Notes: generated by a model from the sequence alone, not told the origin. A stretch of DNA of 64,000 nucleotides from an uncultured Bacteroidales bacterium (GCA_910585445.1 CAJUEK010000003.1:52135-116134); one strand, 5' to 3'. Shown: positions 51,435 through 61,607, numbered from the stretch's first letter. Program-made: numbers and translations.

Positions 51435-52997
51435 ATGAAAATAAGCAGAATATGCCAGCCGTTGGCCGGGACGGTTCTTGTCGGGGCGGCTTGTCTTTCG
51501 TGTGCGAAGAAAGAGGCGCGGAAGCCGTACAATATCCTCTTCATAATGACCGATGACCATACGGCCCAGATGATGAGCTGCTATGACACGAGGTACATGG
51601 AAACGCCTAACCTTGACCGGATTGCGAGGGACGGGGTGAGATTTACAAACAGCTTTGTGGCAAATTCGCTCAGCGGGCCGAGCAGGGCCTGCATGATAAC
51701 CGGAAAGCATTCGTGCGGAAACTTGTTTTATGACAATACGACATGTGTGTTTGACAATTCGCAGCAGACCTTCCCCAAGCTGCTCCGCAAGGCGGGGTAT
51801 GAGACTGCCGTTATCGGAAAATGGCATCTGGAGAGCTTGCCGACCGGTTTTGATTATTGGCAGATTGTCCCTGGACAGGGAGAATATTATAATCCGGGAT
51901 TCATAACGATGGACAATGACACTATCGTGAAACAGGGCTACCTCACGAACATAATCACTGACGATGCCATAGACTGGATGGAAAACGGAAGGGACAGGGA
52001 CAAGCCTTTCTGCCTGCTGGTCCACCATAAGGCTATACACCGCAACTGGATGGCGGACACGACGCATCTTAACTTGTATGAGGACAGGACGATTCCTGTT
52101 CCGGAGACATTCTATGATGATTATGATGGACGTCCTGCGGCTGCGGCACAGGAGATGAGCATTGACAAGGATATGGATCTTGTATATGACCTCAAGCTGT
52201 TCAGCACCGGAATGGACAGCCGTCTGATGGGAAGCTATATGTACAATGTTGACCGGATGAAGCCGGATGAGCGTGCGGCATGGGATAGTTTCTATGAGAA
52301 TATTGCTGATGATTTCATGGAACGCGGTCTGAGCGGGAAGGAGCTTGCGGAGTGGAAGTTTGACAGATATATGAAGGATTATATGAAGGTGGTCCATTCG
52401 CTTGACAATAATGTGGGGCGACTGCTTGATTATCTGGAGGAAAAGGGTCTGCTGGACAATACACTTGTCGTATATACCTCCGACCAGGGATTCTATATGG
52501 GTGAGCACGGGTGGTTCGACAAGCGTTTCATGTATGAGGAGTCATTCCGCACTCCTTTGATTATGCGTTTGCCAGACGGGTTCGCAAGACGCGGTGACAT
52601 CACGGAAATGGTCCAGAACATAGATTATGCACCGACCTTTCTTGAACTTGCAGGGGCTGATGTGCCGGAAGATATGCATGGAGTGTCACTTGTGCCGCTT
52701 TTGAAGGGGGAGAAGCCTGAGGGATGGCGCAAGTCGCTTTATTATCATTTCTATGAATATCCTGCCGAGCATATGGTGAAACGCCATTACGGGGTGCGCA
52801 ATGACCGGTACAAGCTGATTCATTTCTATAATGACATCGACTGCTGGGAGTTGTATGACCTTGAGAATGACCCGCATGAACTGCATAATCTTTATGAGGA
52901 CCCGGCCTATTCCGTACAGGTTGCCATGATGAAAGATGAACTCAGGAAGCTGCAGGAACAGTATGATGATCCTGCGCGCTTTTCGTGGAACATCTGA
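51435..52997 (+). CDS. Sulfatase (Ser-type, arylsulfatase family)
   Basis: A 520-residue exported sulfatase with a lipoprotein-like signal ('GAACLSCAKK'). The formylglycine site is Ser80 in 'SLSGPSRACMITG' (Ser-type, S-x-P-S-R), so activation needs an anaerobic sulfatase-maturating radical SAM enzyme, not seen here. Metal ligands fit 'NILFIMTDDH' and 'LVVYTSDQGFYMGEHGWFDK'. The sequence resembles S1_11-type GlcNAc-6-sulfatases acting on mucin or glycosaminoglycan. It is not in a polysaccharide utilisation locus here. Confidence 0.88.
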   Translation: MKISRICQPLAGTVLVGAACLSCAKKEARKPYNILFIMTDDHTAQMMSCYDTRYMETPNLDRIARDGVRFTNSFVANSLSGPSRACMITGKHSCGNLFYDNTTCVFDNSQQTFPKLLRKAGYETAVIGKWHLESLPTGFDYWQIVPGQGEYYNPGFITMDNDTIVKQGYLTNIITDDAIDWMENGRDRDKPFCLLVHHKAIHRNWMADTTHLNLYEDRTIPVPETFYDDYDGRPAAAAQEMSIDKDMDLVYDLKLFSTGMDSRLMGSYMYNVDRMKPDERAAWDSFYENIADDFMERGLSGKELAEWKFDRYMKDYMKVVHSLDNNVGRLLDYLEEKGLLDNTLVVYTSDQGFYMGEHGWFDKRFMYEESFRTPLIMRLPDGFARRGDITEMVQNIDYAPTFLELAGADVPEDMHGVSLVPLLKGEKPEGWRKSLYYHFYEYPAEHMVKRHYGVRNDRYKLIHFYNDIDCWELYDLENDPHELHNLYEDPAYSVQVAMMKDELRKLQEQYDDPARFSWNI

Positions 52998-53323
52998 ACA
53001 TGTGATTTAGCTGTGGAACACAGATGCATACTGGCTGTCCTGGGCATTCAGACGGCATTTTGTAGGAGATTCTTGACATTGTCATGGTGCTGCAGGTGCA
53101 GGCTTTTTTTTGCTGCAATGCCGATAGACTGGAACGGCCATAGGCGGAGGCGGGGCTGGAGAGGCTGGGAGTTGACGTGAGCCATGTTGAGTTCCGTGAG
53201 GCTTTCGCGTGAATTTCTGGCGGCTTAGCTGCTTTAAATTCCGAAATATTTATTATTATATATGGCCTGAGTTTCATCATTGTGAATATGATTCTCTATA
53301 TTTACGGAAAATTGTATTGTGCT
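52998..53323. other. Gene-free stretch
   Basis: About 325 bases between the sulfatase and the beta-barrel-like protein. No gene, hairpin or repeat of the window's families was recognised. Confidence 0.5.
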
Positions 53324-54646
53324 ATGAAAAGGTCTGCTTTGTCGGCCATTGTGCTGATTTCATTGTTTATCTTGGTTTTGCCTGCCCAAATGCATGCCAG
53401 GAAGAAATCCGGTAAAAAAGAGGATGCGGTAAGGGTGACTCTCTACCTTAACGGGAATCATGAAGGTGCAGGTGAGATGAGCCGAGTGGACGGGTTCCTC
53501 ATGTCCGCGATGCTGAATGACCCGGAATATTTCGAGGTCAGTTCTTCTCCGGACGGGGAGAGAGTCCGGTATATCAGTGAGGATGTTGACTCGCTGGTGA
53601 TTATGGATGAACTGGCATATGTGAAGCGGAAATGCCGTCCTGGCGGAATGCTTCCCGGACCTGTCAAGACGAGATGGGTGAGAAAGGTTTATGAGGGCCA
53701 TGGAATTGATGTGTATTCTGCATATTTCATTACTCAGTCACGTGTTAATAACACTGTCTTGATTGAGACTTCTATGAATTGGTATCTTAGCATTGCTGAT
53801 GATGTCGCTATCGGGGTCGCGTCCGTCATTTGCGACAGTCCGTATTATGTTGGAGTGCCTGATGTCCATCGCGCTTTAGTGGCTCATTATTTCGGGAAAA
53901 TATACGGATATGATGAATTTGCGGAGCGCATAAGGGACGGTGAGTTTGCAGGGCTGGATGATGCGGTGTATGCTTGGGAAAATGAATATTCCGCTCTTCC
54001 TGTGTCGCGCAGGGAAGGGAAGCTTAAGGCGGACCAGATTGGTGTGCAGGCTCTTGTGGCTTCTGAGAGTGCTTCAAAGACGGTGGGATGGAAACGTATG
54101 AGGCATGAGGCCGTGTTTCCTAAATATACGAGGACTTTGCAGGTGGGTGTTTCTCCTGATGTCGCGCCTTGGTCACGTCACATAAGGCATTCCGGGACCG
54201 GATACCGGCTGATTGTCCCTCCGGTCGGGATCTATGCCGACATAAGCTGGATGGATTTCGGAAGGTTCGGCAGCCTTGGCTACGTGCTTGGCGGGGGCTA
54301 CAGCCGGTTCGGATATGACTGGCAGTGGGATAACGGCCATGCTGTTTCTGTCATGGATACGAAATGCAACCGTTTTGATGTGGAGGCCGGACTGAGCTGG
54401 CATGTTACTTTGTGCCGTAATCTGGAAGTCTATGTAAGGGCCATGGCGGATCTTGCGATGATAGATGATCATGTGGTCAATACATCTGACGGGGAGAAGA
54501 GCATCTCTGACAGTGATTTCAAGACATACGTTTCCTTTGCTGCCGCCGGAGGCCTGCGCTGGTATTTCTGCAGAAGCGTCGGAATCTGGGTGGAAGGAGG
54601 ATATGACATCGGATACGTTTCGGCCGGGCTGTCGTTCAGGTTCTGA
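53324..54646 (+). CDS. Exported protein with C-terminal beta-barrel-like region
   Basis: A 440-residue protein with a signal peptide ('ALSAIVLISLFILVLPAQMHA', to about residue 24). Residues 40-240 form a compact domain without a recognised family. From about 280 the protein alternates short amphipathic strands ('VGIYADISWMDFGRFGSLGYVLGGGYSRFGYDW', 'VYVRAMADLA', 'VGIWVEGGYDIGYVSAGLSFRF') and ends in Arg-Phe, typical of outer membrane beta-barrels. An in-frame GTG 42 bases upstream is less likely. Function unknown; monocistronic. Confidence 0.7.
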   Translation: MKRSALSAIVLISLFILVLPAQMHARKKSGKKEDAVRVTLYLNGNHEGAGEMSRVDGFLMSAMLNDPEYFEVSSSPDGERVRYISEDVDSLVIMDELAYVKRKCRPGGMLPGPVKTRWVRKVYEGHGIDVYSAYFITQSRVNNTVLIETSMNWYLSIADDVAIGVASVICDSPYYVGVPDVHRALVAHYFGKIYGYDEFAERIRDGEFAGLDDAVYAWENEYSALPVSRREGKLKADQIGVQALVASESASKTVGWKRMRHEAVFPKYTRTLQVGVSPDVAPWSRHIRHSGTGYRLIVPPVGIYADISWMDFGRFGSLGYVLGGGYSRFGYDWQWDNGHAVSVMDTKCNRFDVEAGLSWHVTLCRNLEVYVRAMADLAMIDDHVVNTSDGEKSISDSDFKTYVSFAAAGGLRWYFCRSVGIWVEGGYDIGYVSAGLSFRF

Positions 54647-54668
54647 TGACGCAGCCCGTCTGCTGAGG

Positions 54669-56240
54669 TCAAAAGCCGCTGATATTGAGCAGGACTGTGG
54701 GCAGAAGCAGCAGGAAGCCGATGAGGATGAGCAGGAGGATGAATTTCCATGCCCATTTTACCCATTTCATATATGGTATGCGGGCCATTCCGAGTACGGC
54801 CATGAGCACTCCGGAAGTCGGGGTAATCATGTTTGTGAATCCGTCGCCGAACTGGAAAGCGAGTACGGTTGCCTGGCGTGAAAGCCCTATCAGGTCGGAG
54901 AAAGGTGCCATTATAGGCATTGTTATGGCGGCTTTGGCCGTGGCGGACGGGATGAAAAGGTTGATGAATGTCTGTATTCCGTACATCATGCTCAATGAGG
55001 CAAGCGGGCCTGCGCCGTTTAGCGAGGATTCCATAGAGTGCAGTATGGTGCCGATTATTTTGCCGTCTTGCAGGATGATTATGATTCCTGAGGCCAGGCC
55101 TACGATGAATGCAGCTGAAAATATGTCTTTTGCGCCGGCGATGAATTCATCTGAGATTCTGCCGGCTCCATATCCTGAGGCGATTCCGGACAATATCGCA
55201 AGGGCAAGGAACAATGCGCTGATTTCCGGTATGTACCATCCGAAACAGATTGTGCCGATGACCAGATATACGATTGTGAATGCGAGCAGGACAACGATAT
55301 AGAAATGCACGGACTTGCGGAGCGCATAGACCGACAGGATTGTGAACAGAACGGCCGCTGCGGGCATCAGCCATGGGGTATGAATGACGGAATTTCCTAT
55401 GTTGACTGAGCAGCCCGGGCTGTATCGTACCGTGAAAAGCAGAATTGCGGTGAAGGCAAGCATAAACGATATCCATGATGACTTGTTGCGGCAGTTTGGG
55501 CCGGTTTCATGTACTTCCGATGCTTTGGCTCTCCAGAATCCGTCAAGTTCATACATCGGGCTTTTCTTCGGGTCCTTGCGTATGCGTGAGGAGTATATCA
55601 GCAGGAATGACATTAGAAACAATGTCAGTACAGCCCAGCAGACCAGCCTGTAGCCGATTCCGGAGAAGAGGGGAAGGCCTGCCATGTCTTGGGCGACTCC
55701 TATTGTGAACGGATTGAGGAATGCCCCGGCGAAACCTACATGTGCCCCGAGATAGACCATTCCGACACCGGTGATGGAGTCATAGCCCATTGATATTGCG
55801 AGAGGAATGGAAATGGCCACGAAGGCTATGCATTCTTCGCTCATGCCAAATATTCCTCCGAAAAGCGAGAACATCAGCGTCATGCATACGAGTATGATGT
55901 TGTTTATCCCTACGGCCCTGAATATGGCGTATTTTTCCAGTTTCTGTGCTTTTGCGAGGAATGCCATTATGCCTGTGTCAAGTGCTCTGGTAGAGTTGGT
56001 TATCCACATGGCTCCTCCGACGATGAGGATGAAGACGATTATTCCTGCCTGCTTCTCAAAGCCTTTGTACATGGCTGCCAGGACCTGCCAAGTCTGCGGA
56101 ACATGTTCAGTGGCTTTGTATTCCATTTGTCCGTCTGCTCCCTGCACATATTCTCCTCCGGGAATAAGCCATGTGGCGATTGCGCATAGGAGTATGACTG
56201 CTGATACTATGATGTATGTGTTCGGAAATTTTCTTTTCAT
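54669..56240 (-). CDS. YfcC-family membrane carrier
   Basis: A 523-residue permease with about 12 membrane helices. The opening 'KFPNTYIIVSAVILLCAIATWLIPGGEY' and the central 'AGIIVFILIVGGAMWITNSTRALDTGI', 'SLFGGIFGMSEECIAFV' and 'LFIPSATAKAAITMPIMAPFSDLIGLSRQ' are family signatures. YfcC relatives are annotated as basic amino acid antiporters or short-chain carboxylate carriers; the substrate is open. A Met four codons upstream (56252) is the alternative start. It is convergent with the barrel protein, 22 bases away. Confidence 0.85.
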   Translation of the reverse strand: MKRKFPNTYIIVSAVILLCAIATWLIPGGEYVQGADGQMEYKATEHVPQTWQVLAAMYKGFEKQAGIIVFILIVGGAMWITNSTRALDTGIMAFLAKAQKLEKYAIFRAVGINNIILVCMTLMFSLFGGIFGMSEECIAFVAISIPLAISMGYDSITGVGMVYLGAHVGFAGAFLNPFTIGVAQDMAGLPLFSGIGYRLVCWAVLTLFLMSFLLIYSSRIRKDPKKSPMYELDGFWRAKASEVHETGPNCRNKSSWISFMLAFTAILLFTVRYSPGCSVNIGNSVIHTPWLMPAAAVLFTILSVYALRKSVHFYIVVLLAFTIVYLVIGTICFGWYIPEISALFLALAILSGIASGYGAGRISDEFIAGAKDIFSAAFIVGLASGIIIILQDGKIIGTILHSMESSLNGAGPLASLSMMYGIQTFINLFIPSATAKAAITMPIMAPFSDLIGLSRQATVLAFQFGDGFTNMITPTSGVLMAVLGMARIPYMKWVKWAWKFILLLILIGFLLLLPTVLLNISGF

Positions 56241-56527
56241 CGGTCCTGTCATGTCGTTTTGTTGTACTGTTTTCGTTCTCCTCCGTTTTTCGGAGTTGCA
56301 AATTTAGCTTTTTTCAAATATATCCGGGGCTTCAGGGGGTGGTTGTGTCTGGAATTTGATTGTTTGTCTTCCTTTTTTCTTGGTAAAACGGAAAAGAATG
56401 ACTTAATTTGAATTCAGGTCAATGAGAGGGCTACGTACTTGTGCGTTTTCGGTTTCATCGTGATTTTGCGCCTATGATGATTCCGTTTCTGCTCTTTTGT
56501 GGAGATATATTGATTTTTTGTGTTGAT

Positions 56528-56968
56528 ATGAAATGTCATTATTTTTTGCTGGTAACGGCACTGGCTCTGTTTGTTGATGTCGCGGCATTCGGATGGGACG
56601 GCAAGGCAGGGGACGAGGGGACGAAGAAAGAAAGGACAGTTTGCCGTAGGAAGAACGAGACGTCGTTGCAGGAGCCTCGTTATGAGATGATTGATGATTT
56701 CCTGCTGGACAAATACACTGGAAATGTCTTTTATGTTTATGTGTTGTTCTCGAAGACAGAAAAGATCATGCTGAACAGGGAAAGTGCCGGAAGCGATGTC
56801 GTGCCTGACCATGAGCATGTGAATTATCAGCTGATTGTGAAACGGGACGTCACGGATTCATATTACCTGCTCAATCTCGTCTCAGGTGACATGTGGTACA
56901 TCCGTAACGTTTCCTCTAAAAAGGCAAGGCTTCAGTATCTGTCTCCGGTGCTGGGAGAAGTTGAATAG
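56528..56968 (+). CDS. Small exported protein of unknown function
   Basis: A 146-residue protein with an N-terminal hydrophobic signal ('YFLLVTALALFVDVAAFG'). The rest is polar and ends 'YLLNLVSGDMWYIRNVSSKKARLQYLSPVLGEVE'. No family is recognised. The start is the ATG at 56528; an upstream in-frame extension has no coding character. Confidence 0.55.
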   Translation: MKCHYFLLVTALALFVDVAAFGWDGKAGDEGTKKERTVCRRKNETSLQEPRYEMIDDFLLDKYTGNVFYVYVLFSKTEKIMLNRESAGSDVVPDHEHVNYQLIVKRDVTDSYYLLNLVSGDMWYIRNVSSKKARLQYLSPVLGEVE

Positions 56969-57020
56969 GCTCGTGTCAAGAGCATTGTGGCTGCCGGTTC
57001 AAAATTCGGTGTTTTTTTGC

Positions 57021-57135
57021 GTGGAGCATAAAACTTTGTCGCTCAAGCGATTGTACATATACGGTTCCCCACCCATGGGGAATCGCGTTTCTGTAACTTG
57101 CTTGTATCCAGTTGCTTGTGCTCCACTGACTTGTC
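57021..57135. repeat. Family A hairpin repeat, copy 5
   Basis: GCGTGGAGCATAAAACTTTG, arms ACGGTTCCCC and GGGGAATCGC at 57061-57086, then TTTCTGTAACTTGCTTGTAT. It lies between convergent genes. Confidence 0.6.
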
Positions 57136-57261
57136 CCGTCCTGCCTCGAATCTTGTATGCGGACAAATGAGCCGGGGCAGGTGAGGCCGTCAGTTTCCGG
57201 AGACGATTATACAGGCGAGTCCGCTGAAGCTGCTTTGTGGGTGTAACGGGTTGTCGTATTC

Positions 57262-58065
57262 TTAAAATTCAATTGTCAGGCAGACCGGAAGGTGGTCTGA
57301 GGCTGTGTCTATTATTTCTGAGGGGATGTTCAGTGGGGCTTGGCAGTTATTGTTGCTCTTTGGAAGCAGGGTGTTTGTCACTTTGACTTTTCTTGCGGAT
57401 TTCAGGGCGAAGATGTAGTCTATACATACGTAGGGGAGAGGTGACGGGTGCGTCAGGGCTGTGCCGGAGAGCTGTTCCCATTCTTCTGACAGGGTTTTTA
57501 TTGTGGCGCTTTCCGGGGTGTCGTTCATGTCTCCGCATAGTATGACGGGTTTGCGTGAGCCGGAGTATTTTTCTTTGAACCAGCTGTTTATGGCTTTTGC
57601 CTGTGCTATTCGGGCTGCTTCTCCTATGTGGTCCAGATGTGCGGATGCGAAGATGCAGTCTTTTGTTTCCACTACTGCTACACTGCGCGGTTCTGCTCCG
57701 TTTTCCATCGGAAGGGCAATTATGTGGCGGGAGATAATCGGATTTTTTGATATAATGCCGTTTCCGTATGCTCCTTCCGCAAATGGAAAGGCTTGTGCGA
57801 AATGAAAGTCGAGGCCGCCCGCCGCCTGTGCTATTTCTTCCAGCTGGAAGGTGGAGTGACGCAGGTTGCAGCTGTCCAGTTCGTTCATTGACACGATGTC
57901 CGCCTGTGTTTCCTTGATGATTTCCGCGACATGATGCATACTGTTGCTGCCTGATTTTTCAAATACTCCCACGTTGTATGTCATCAGGGTCATTTCTTGT
58001 TTGCATGAGGCGCTGGCGATGGATATTATTGCAATGAGGACTGTTTTTAGTGCTGTTCTTTTCAT
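57262..58065 (-). CDS. Endonuclease/exonuclease/phosphatase family lipoprotein
   Basis: A 267-residue protein with a lipoprotein signal ('IISIASASC', Cys at residue 21). The EEP fold shows 'LMTYNVGVFE', the Glu in 'IVSMNELDSC', 'ILCGDMNDTPES' and 'DTASDHLPVCL', the catalytic Asp/Asn/His set. This family cleaves phosphodiesters in DNA, sphingomyelin or phosphoinositides; here, anchored outside the cytoplasm, the substrate may be nucleic acid or lipid. It is monocistronic, with 146 bases to the Nudix gene upstream. Confidence 0.88.
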   Translation of the reverse strand: MKRTALKTVLIAIISIASASCKQEMTLMTYNVGVFEKSGSNSMHHVAEIIKETQADIVSMNELDSCNLRHSTFQLEEIAQAAGGLDFHFAQAFPFAEGAYGNGIISKNPIISRHIIALPMENGAEPRSVAVVETKDCIFASAHLDHIGEAARIAQAKAINSWFKEKYSGSRKPVILCGDMNDTPESATIKTLSEEWEQLSGTALTHPSPLPYVCIDYIFALKSARKVKVTNTLLPKSNNNCQAPLNIPSEIIDTASDHLPVCLTIEF

Positions 58066-58211
58066 TTTTGTATGTGTCGCGTAATATGTTGACTGTTAGC
58101 TTTTTGCTGATGCGCTATTCCTCGAGTTTGGGGAACTGCATATGTGGATTGTCTTGATTGTCAGGATGTTCTGCTCCACGGTGAGGGACATTTGCCTGAT
58201 GTGCAGCAGTT

Positions 58212-58598
58212 TTACAGTTCCTTCAGTATGTCCTCCAATATCCCGATGTCTGCGGGAAGCCAGCGGACGGAATGAAGGGTTTTGGCAGTAAGCCAGCATG
58301 ATGCCTCGTGTTCGTTGAGGTGCAAGGATTCTGATGTGAGAGAGCACCAGAAGCAGTGCATTGTAAGATGAAAGTCCGGATAGTCCCATTCTACTGTCCT
58401 TATCAGGTCTCCGATTTCAATTTCGGCGTCAAGTTCTTCGCGGATTTCCCGTTTGAGGGCATCTGACGGGGATTCTCCTGGCTCCATCTTGCCTCCGGGA
58501 AATTCCCACCAGTCCTTGAACTCTCCGTATCCTCTTTGGGTCGCGAATATTTCGTTGCCACGCCTGATGACGGCTGCCACTACTTCGATATGCTTCAT
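58212..58598 (-). CDS. Nudix hydrolase, MutT type
   Basis: A 128-residue protein with the complete Nudix box 'GGKMEPGESPSDALKREIREEL' (about 34-55). The length and the 'VVAAVIRRGNEIFATQRGYG' opening are those of MutT-type (8-oxo)dGTP diphosphohydrolases, which clean the nucleotide pool. 'WWEFPGGK' and 'EHEASCWLT' are consistent with this. Likely a single gene; the DUF-like gene upstream is 46 bases away. Confidence 0.9.
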   Translation of the reverse strand: MKHIEVVAAVIRRGNEIFATQRGYGEFKDWWEFPGGKMEPGESPSDALKREIREELDAEIEIGDLIRTVEWDYPDFHLTMHCFWCSLTSESLHLNEHEASCWLTAKTLHSVRWLPADIGILEDILKEL

Positions 58599-58644
58599 TT
58601 TATTGTACCATTTTTATTGGGGCGAAAGTTTGCCCAAACTTCCT

Positions 58645-58998
58645 TTAAAGGATATTCTCCTCTTTCAGGATCTGCACAGCTTGTTCCTTGTCAATGGTGA
58701 AAACATGACCGAGAAGCCCGACTGACACTGTCTTGCTTTCATTTTCCGCAAGCTGGATTTCTCCGATGCTAACCACAAAATAGTTGTTTACATGCAAAAG
58801 CGGGTCGAAAAAATTGTGAATGAGACGTTTGCCGCCAAATGCGGAAAACAGGGCTGCCATTCCGGTCTCTTCCTGATTAATGGAATGGTCTATGATTTCA
58901 TCAAAGGCTTCAAGGTGTTTTGCCTTGTCAGGGCATGTGATGACCATTGCTGCTGCAATGATGACAAATGTCAGGAGTATTGTCAGAAAATGTTTCAT
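58645..58998 (-). CDS. Small exported protein (DUF4359-like)
   Basis: A 117-residue protein with an N-terminal hydrophobic segment ('FLTILLTFVIIAAAMVITCPD') and a polar mature part ending 'VGLLGHVFTIDKEQAVQILKEENIL'. The 'CPDKAKHLEAF' junction and the 'NYFVVSIGEI' centre recall DUF4359 proteins. Function unknown. Its start abuts a decayed family C repeat upstream. Confidence 0.6.
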   Translation of the reverse strand: MKHFLTILLTFVIIAAAMVITCPDKAKHLEAFDEIIDHSINQEETGMAALFSAFGGKRLIHNFFDPLLHVNNYFVVSIGEIQLAENESKTVSVGLLGHVFTIDKEQAVQILKEENIL

Positions 58999-59010
58999 AT
59001 TTTAAATTTA

Positions 59011-59070
59011 TAATATATCGCACACTTCGGCATAGTCAAGCAAGCTTGTCCCTGCTCTCATTTTGTCGTC
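59011..59070 (+). repeat. Family C repeat, decayed copy
   Basis: ATATATCGCACACTTCGGCA, TAGTCAAGCAAGCTTG and CCCTGCTCTCATTTT match the first three quarters of the 79-bp unit in the orientation of the copy at 6694-6770; the -7 box is not preserved. Confidence 0.45.
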
Positions 59071-59243
59071 GGCTTAATCGTTTGTTTTAGACGGTTATTG
59101 ACCTGAGACATAAATGGTAACGATTGAGAAACCATGCAATTAACAGCATTCTACGTGTTTAACTTCGAATAACTTTTCCGCCAACAAATTTAGCAAGAAT
59201 TCCGATATGGCAGGCTAAAATTTTCATTTGTTCGGGCGGAACG

Positions 59244-60830
59244 TCAGTCAAGGACAACTATACGGTTGTCGTAGGATGCTTCCACTTTGCGTCCTTCTGC
59301 CGTGAGCTTCTGCACATGCTTGCACATCAGGTCATATACGAATTCGTCGCTGTCTTTGCGTGAGACGTAGCTTCCGAGACTGTAGTGGTCAGAGTTGGAT
59401 AGGTAGTCAAGAGTGCATACCTTATATATCTTATTCGGGTCGATGGCCTTGCCGGAGAGTTTGACCGAAGCTACCTGCCCGTCTTTTATGTTCAGCTGAA
59501 CTTGGGCGCTGACCGGTTCTTGGTTGCCGCGTGAAATGTCCGCGAACAATTGCATCAAGACGCTGCCTTTCATCTCCAGGAGAGAAAGCTTATTGTCAAA
59601 CGGGAATATTGAATAGATGCGGCTGCGGGTCACGTTTCCTGCCGGCAATTCGGTACGCAGGCCTCCGTTGTTGCATATTGCCATGTCCGGAACCGCTCCG
59701 AAAGTGTCCTGGCATATCTCTGCCATGGCGTCTGCAGCCCAGTTTCCGAGAAGTCCTTGCGGGGTGCCTTTCCTGAGTGTAGAAGGGCAATGGCCGAGCA
59801 CCTCTTCCATCGTCTTTTCGAGCTCAGAAGAATATCCTTTCAGTACGGCAGCAAAATCCGGGTCTATGCGTGAGTCAAGCCTGGAGTCGACAGGAATCAG
59901 CCTATATGTGAAGCGTTCTTTGCCGGTTTTCTTCATCTTGATTTTCATATATCCCAGACATACGCCCCGTGAACCGGTCTGGACAATAGGAACGTGCTTT
60001 CCTGCCATATTGGTGACATATACGGCATCATTAAGGAAGGTATGTGAGTGGCCGCCGATTATGAAATCTATGTTTCTTGTGTTCATTGCCAGGCCTTTGT
60101 CATAGTATTTCGCATCGCTCTTTGCATTGTAGCCGAGGTGTGAAAGTGCAATCACAAGGTCGGCTCCATCGTGCTTCAAGTCAGCTGCCAGCCTGTCTGC
60201 ATTTTCCCACGGATTGGAATATGTGACTCCTTCGCATGAGAGCGGGTCAACAAGCCCCTCAAGGCGTGCCCCGAATCCGATGAATCCGATCTTGAGTCCG
60301 GCGGCATCTATAATTGCAGCTTCTTTCACTTTGTCAAAGAGAGAAGTAGCCGAGAAATTATAATTGCTGCTCACCGTAACGACGTCGTTCTTCGAAAACA
60401 TCCTGTCCAGTCCCGGTATCTTTTTGTCAAATTCATGGTTGCCGACAGTCCTTATGTCATATCCGATTTCTTTTTGGATTCTCATTTCAACGTCTCCGCC
60501 CAGGCAGGTGAAATAATATGTGCCCTGGACAAAATCTCCCGCATCTGCCAGTATGACAGCCTTTTCCGCTGCCCTCACACTGTCAACGAGCACTTTTATC
60601 CTTGCGACTCCTCCTCTTCCCGCGTTATAGGTAGAAGCGGCGTCCAATGGTTCTATCTGGCTGTGCAAATCATTAGTGAACAGCATTACAAGCTCGTCAG
60701 CAGGCTTTTCCGGAGTTTCTCCTGGATTTATTCCATGTTGGTTTCCGCTTGATGTTTCATGGCCTGTGAAGTTGCAGCTCTGCAATCCTGCAAGCAGCGC
60801 GAGTGCGCATATGTTCAATAGCTTTTTCAT
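59244..60830 (-). CDS. Exported bifunctional 5'-nucleotidase / metallophosphatase lipoprotein
   Basis: A 528-residue protein with a lipoprotein signal ('ALLAGLQSC', Cys at 19). The N-terminal calcineurin-like domain has 'VMLFTNDLHSQI', 'VILADAGDFVQG', 'TVGNHEFDKKIP' and 'FIIGGHSHTFL'; the C-terminal nucleotide-specificity domain has 'NNGGLRTELPAG' and 'FPFDNKLSLLEM'. It hydrolyses nucleotides or UDP-sugars in the periplasm or at the surface for phosphate or nucleoside salvage. The two domains, sometimes split into two genes in Bacteroides, are here in one. Confidence 0.92.
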   Translation of the reverse strand: MKKLLNICALALLAGLQSCNFTGHETSSGNQHGINPGETPEKPADELVMLFTNDLHSQIEPLDAASTYNAGRGGVARIKVLVDSVRAAEKAVILADAGDFVQGTYYFTCLGGDVEMRIQKEIGYDIRTVGNHEFDKKIPGLDRMFSKNDVVTVSSNYNFSATSLFDKVKEAAIIDAAGLKIGFIGFGARLEGLVDPLSCEGVTYSNPWENADRLAADLKHDGADLVIALSHLGYNAKSDAKYYDKGLAMNTRNIDFIIGGHSHTFLNDAVYVTNMAGKHVPIVQTGSRGVCLGYMKIKMKKTGKERFTYRLIPVDSRLDSRIDPDFAAVLKGYSSELEKTMEEVLGHCPSTLRKGTPQGLLGNWAADAMAEICQDTFGAVPDMAICNNGGLRTELPAGNVTRSRIYSIFPFDNKLSLLEMKGSVLMQLFADISRGNQEPVSAQVQLNIKDGQVASVKLSGKAIDPNKIYKVCTLDYLSNSDHYSLGSYVSRKDSDEFVYDLMCKHVQKLTAEGRKVEASYDNRIVVLD

Positions 60831-60992
60831 GTCTTTAGCCAATTTTGCCCGATAATCTGAAATTCAGCCGGCAAATTTATGGATTATTTGCCAATCTTTA
60901 AAATACCGTTTTTTGTGCGGAATGGAGTAAATTTAATCATTGTGCTCTTGTTTGGTACAATGATGATGTAATTTTGTGCTGGAATAAAATTT

Positions 60993-61607
60993 ATGGATAT
61001 GGATGTAAATATTAAGGCAAACAAAGAAAAATGCGTAGAATTGTTGCGCTCAACAGGCAGGGAAGGTGTTGAAGACCTGATTCTTGAACTTGACAGGATG
61101 GGGTTCTTTACTGCTCCGGCTTCAGCAGTCTATCATCTTAATTGCGAGGGAGGTCTTGCCCAGCATTCGTTGAACACCTTTAAAGCGGCGTTGGGCGTAT
61201 GGGAGAACATGAAGAATTTTTGTCCGCATATCGCGAAGGAGGTCAGTATGGATAATATCATTATTGCATCTTTGCTACATGACTTGTGCAAGTGTGATGT
61301 TTACAAGCGCAAAAGGGAACCAAGCCTGCGTCCTTATGATTATACAAAAGAAACGTCACGTTATAGTTCATCATATGATGAATTTCCGATAGGGCATGGA
61401 GAAAAATCTGTGATTCTTGCTTTATGTGCTGGACTTGTTATGTGCGACTCTGAGATGGTGGCTATAAGATGGCACATGGGGCCATGGAGCGTGAATATGG
61501 AAAATAATGATGAAAAAATGTCTTTCAAAGCGGCTCAGGACAAGTTTGCCTTGGTGACAATTATTCAAGTGGCTGACACATTGGCGGCAAGGATAATAGA
61601 GAGGTAG
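60993..61607 (+). CDS. HD-domain hydrolase
   Basis: A 204-residue protein with an HD domain: metal ligands are the His in 'LAQHSLNTFKA', the His-Asp pair in 'IASLLHDLCK' and a following Asp ('VADTLAARI') at the C terminus. It would hydrolyse a phosphate ester or nucleotide. The substrate is unknown; similar proteins are annotated only as HD-domain proteins in Bacteroidetes. It stands just upstream of the ImmA/IrrE module but is separated by 108 bases that contain that module's own promoter. Confidence 0.85.
   Translation: MDMDVNIKANKEKCVELLRSTGREGVEDLILELDRMGFFTAPASAVYHLNCEGGLAQHSLNTFKAALGVWENMKNFCPHIAKEVSMDNIIIASLLHDLCKCDVYKRKREPSLRPYDYTKETSRYSSSYDEFPIGHGEKSVILALCAGLVMCDSEMVAIRWHMGPWSVNMENNDEKMSFKAAQDKFALVTIIQVADTLAARIIER

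Noticed and set aside
51420..52508. 362-codon open frame on the minus strand
   Set aside because: Antisense to the sulfatase, whose catalytic motifs are intact; no family match.
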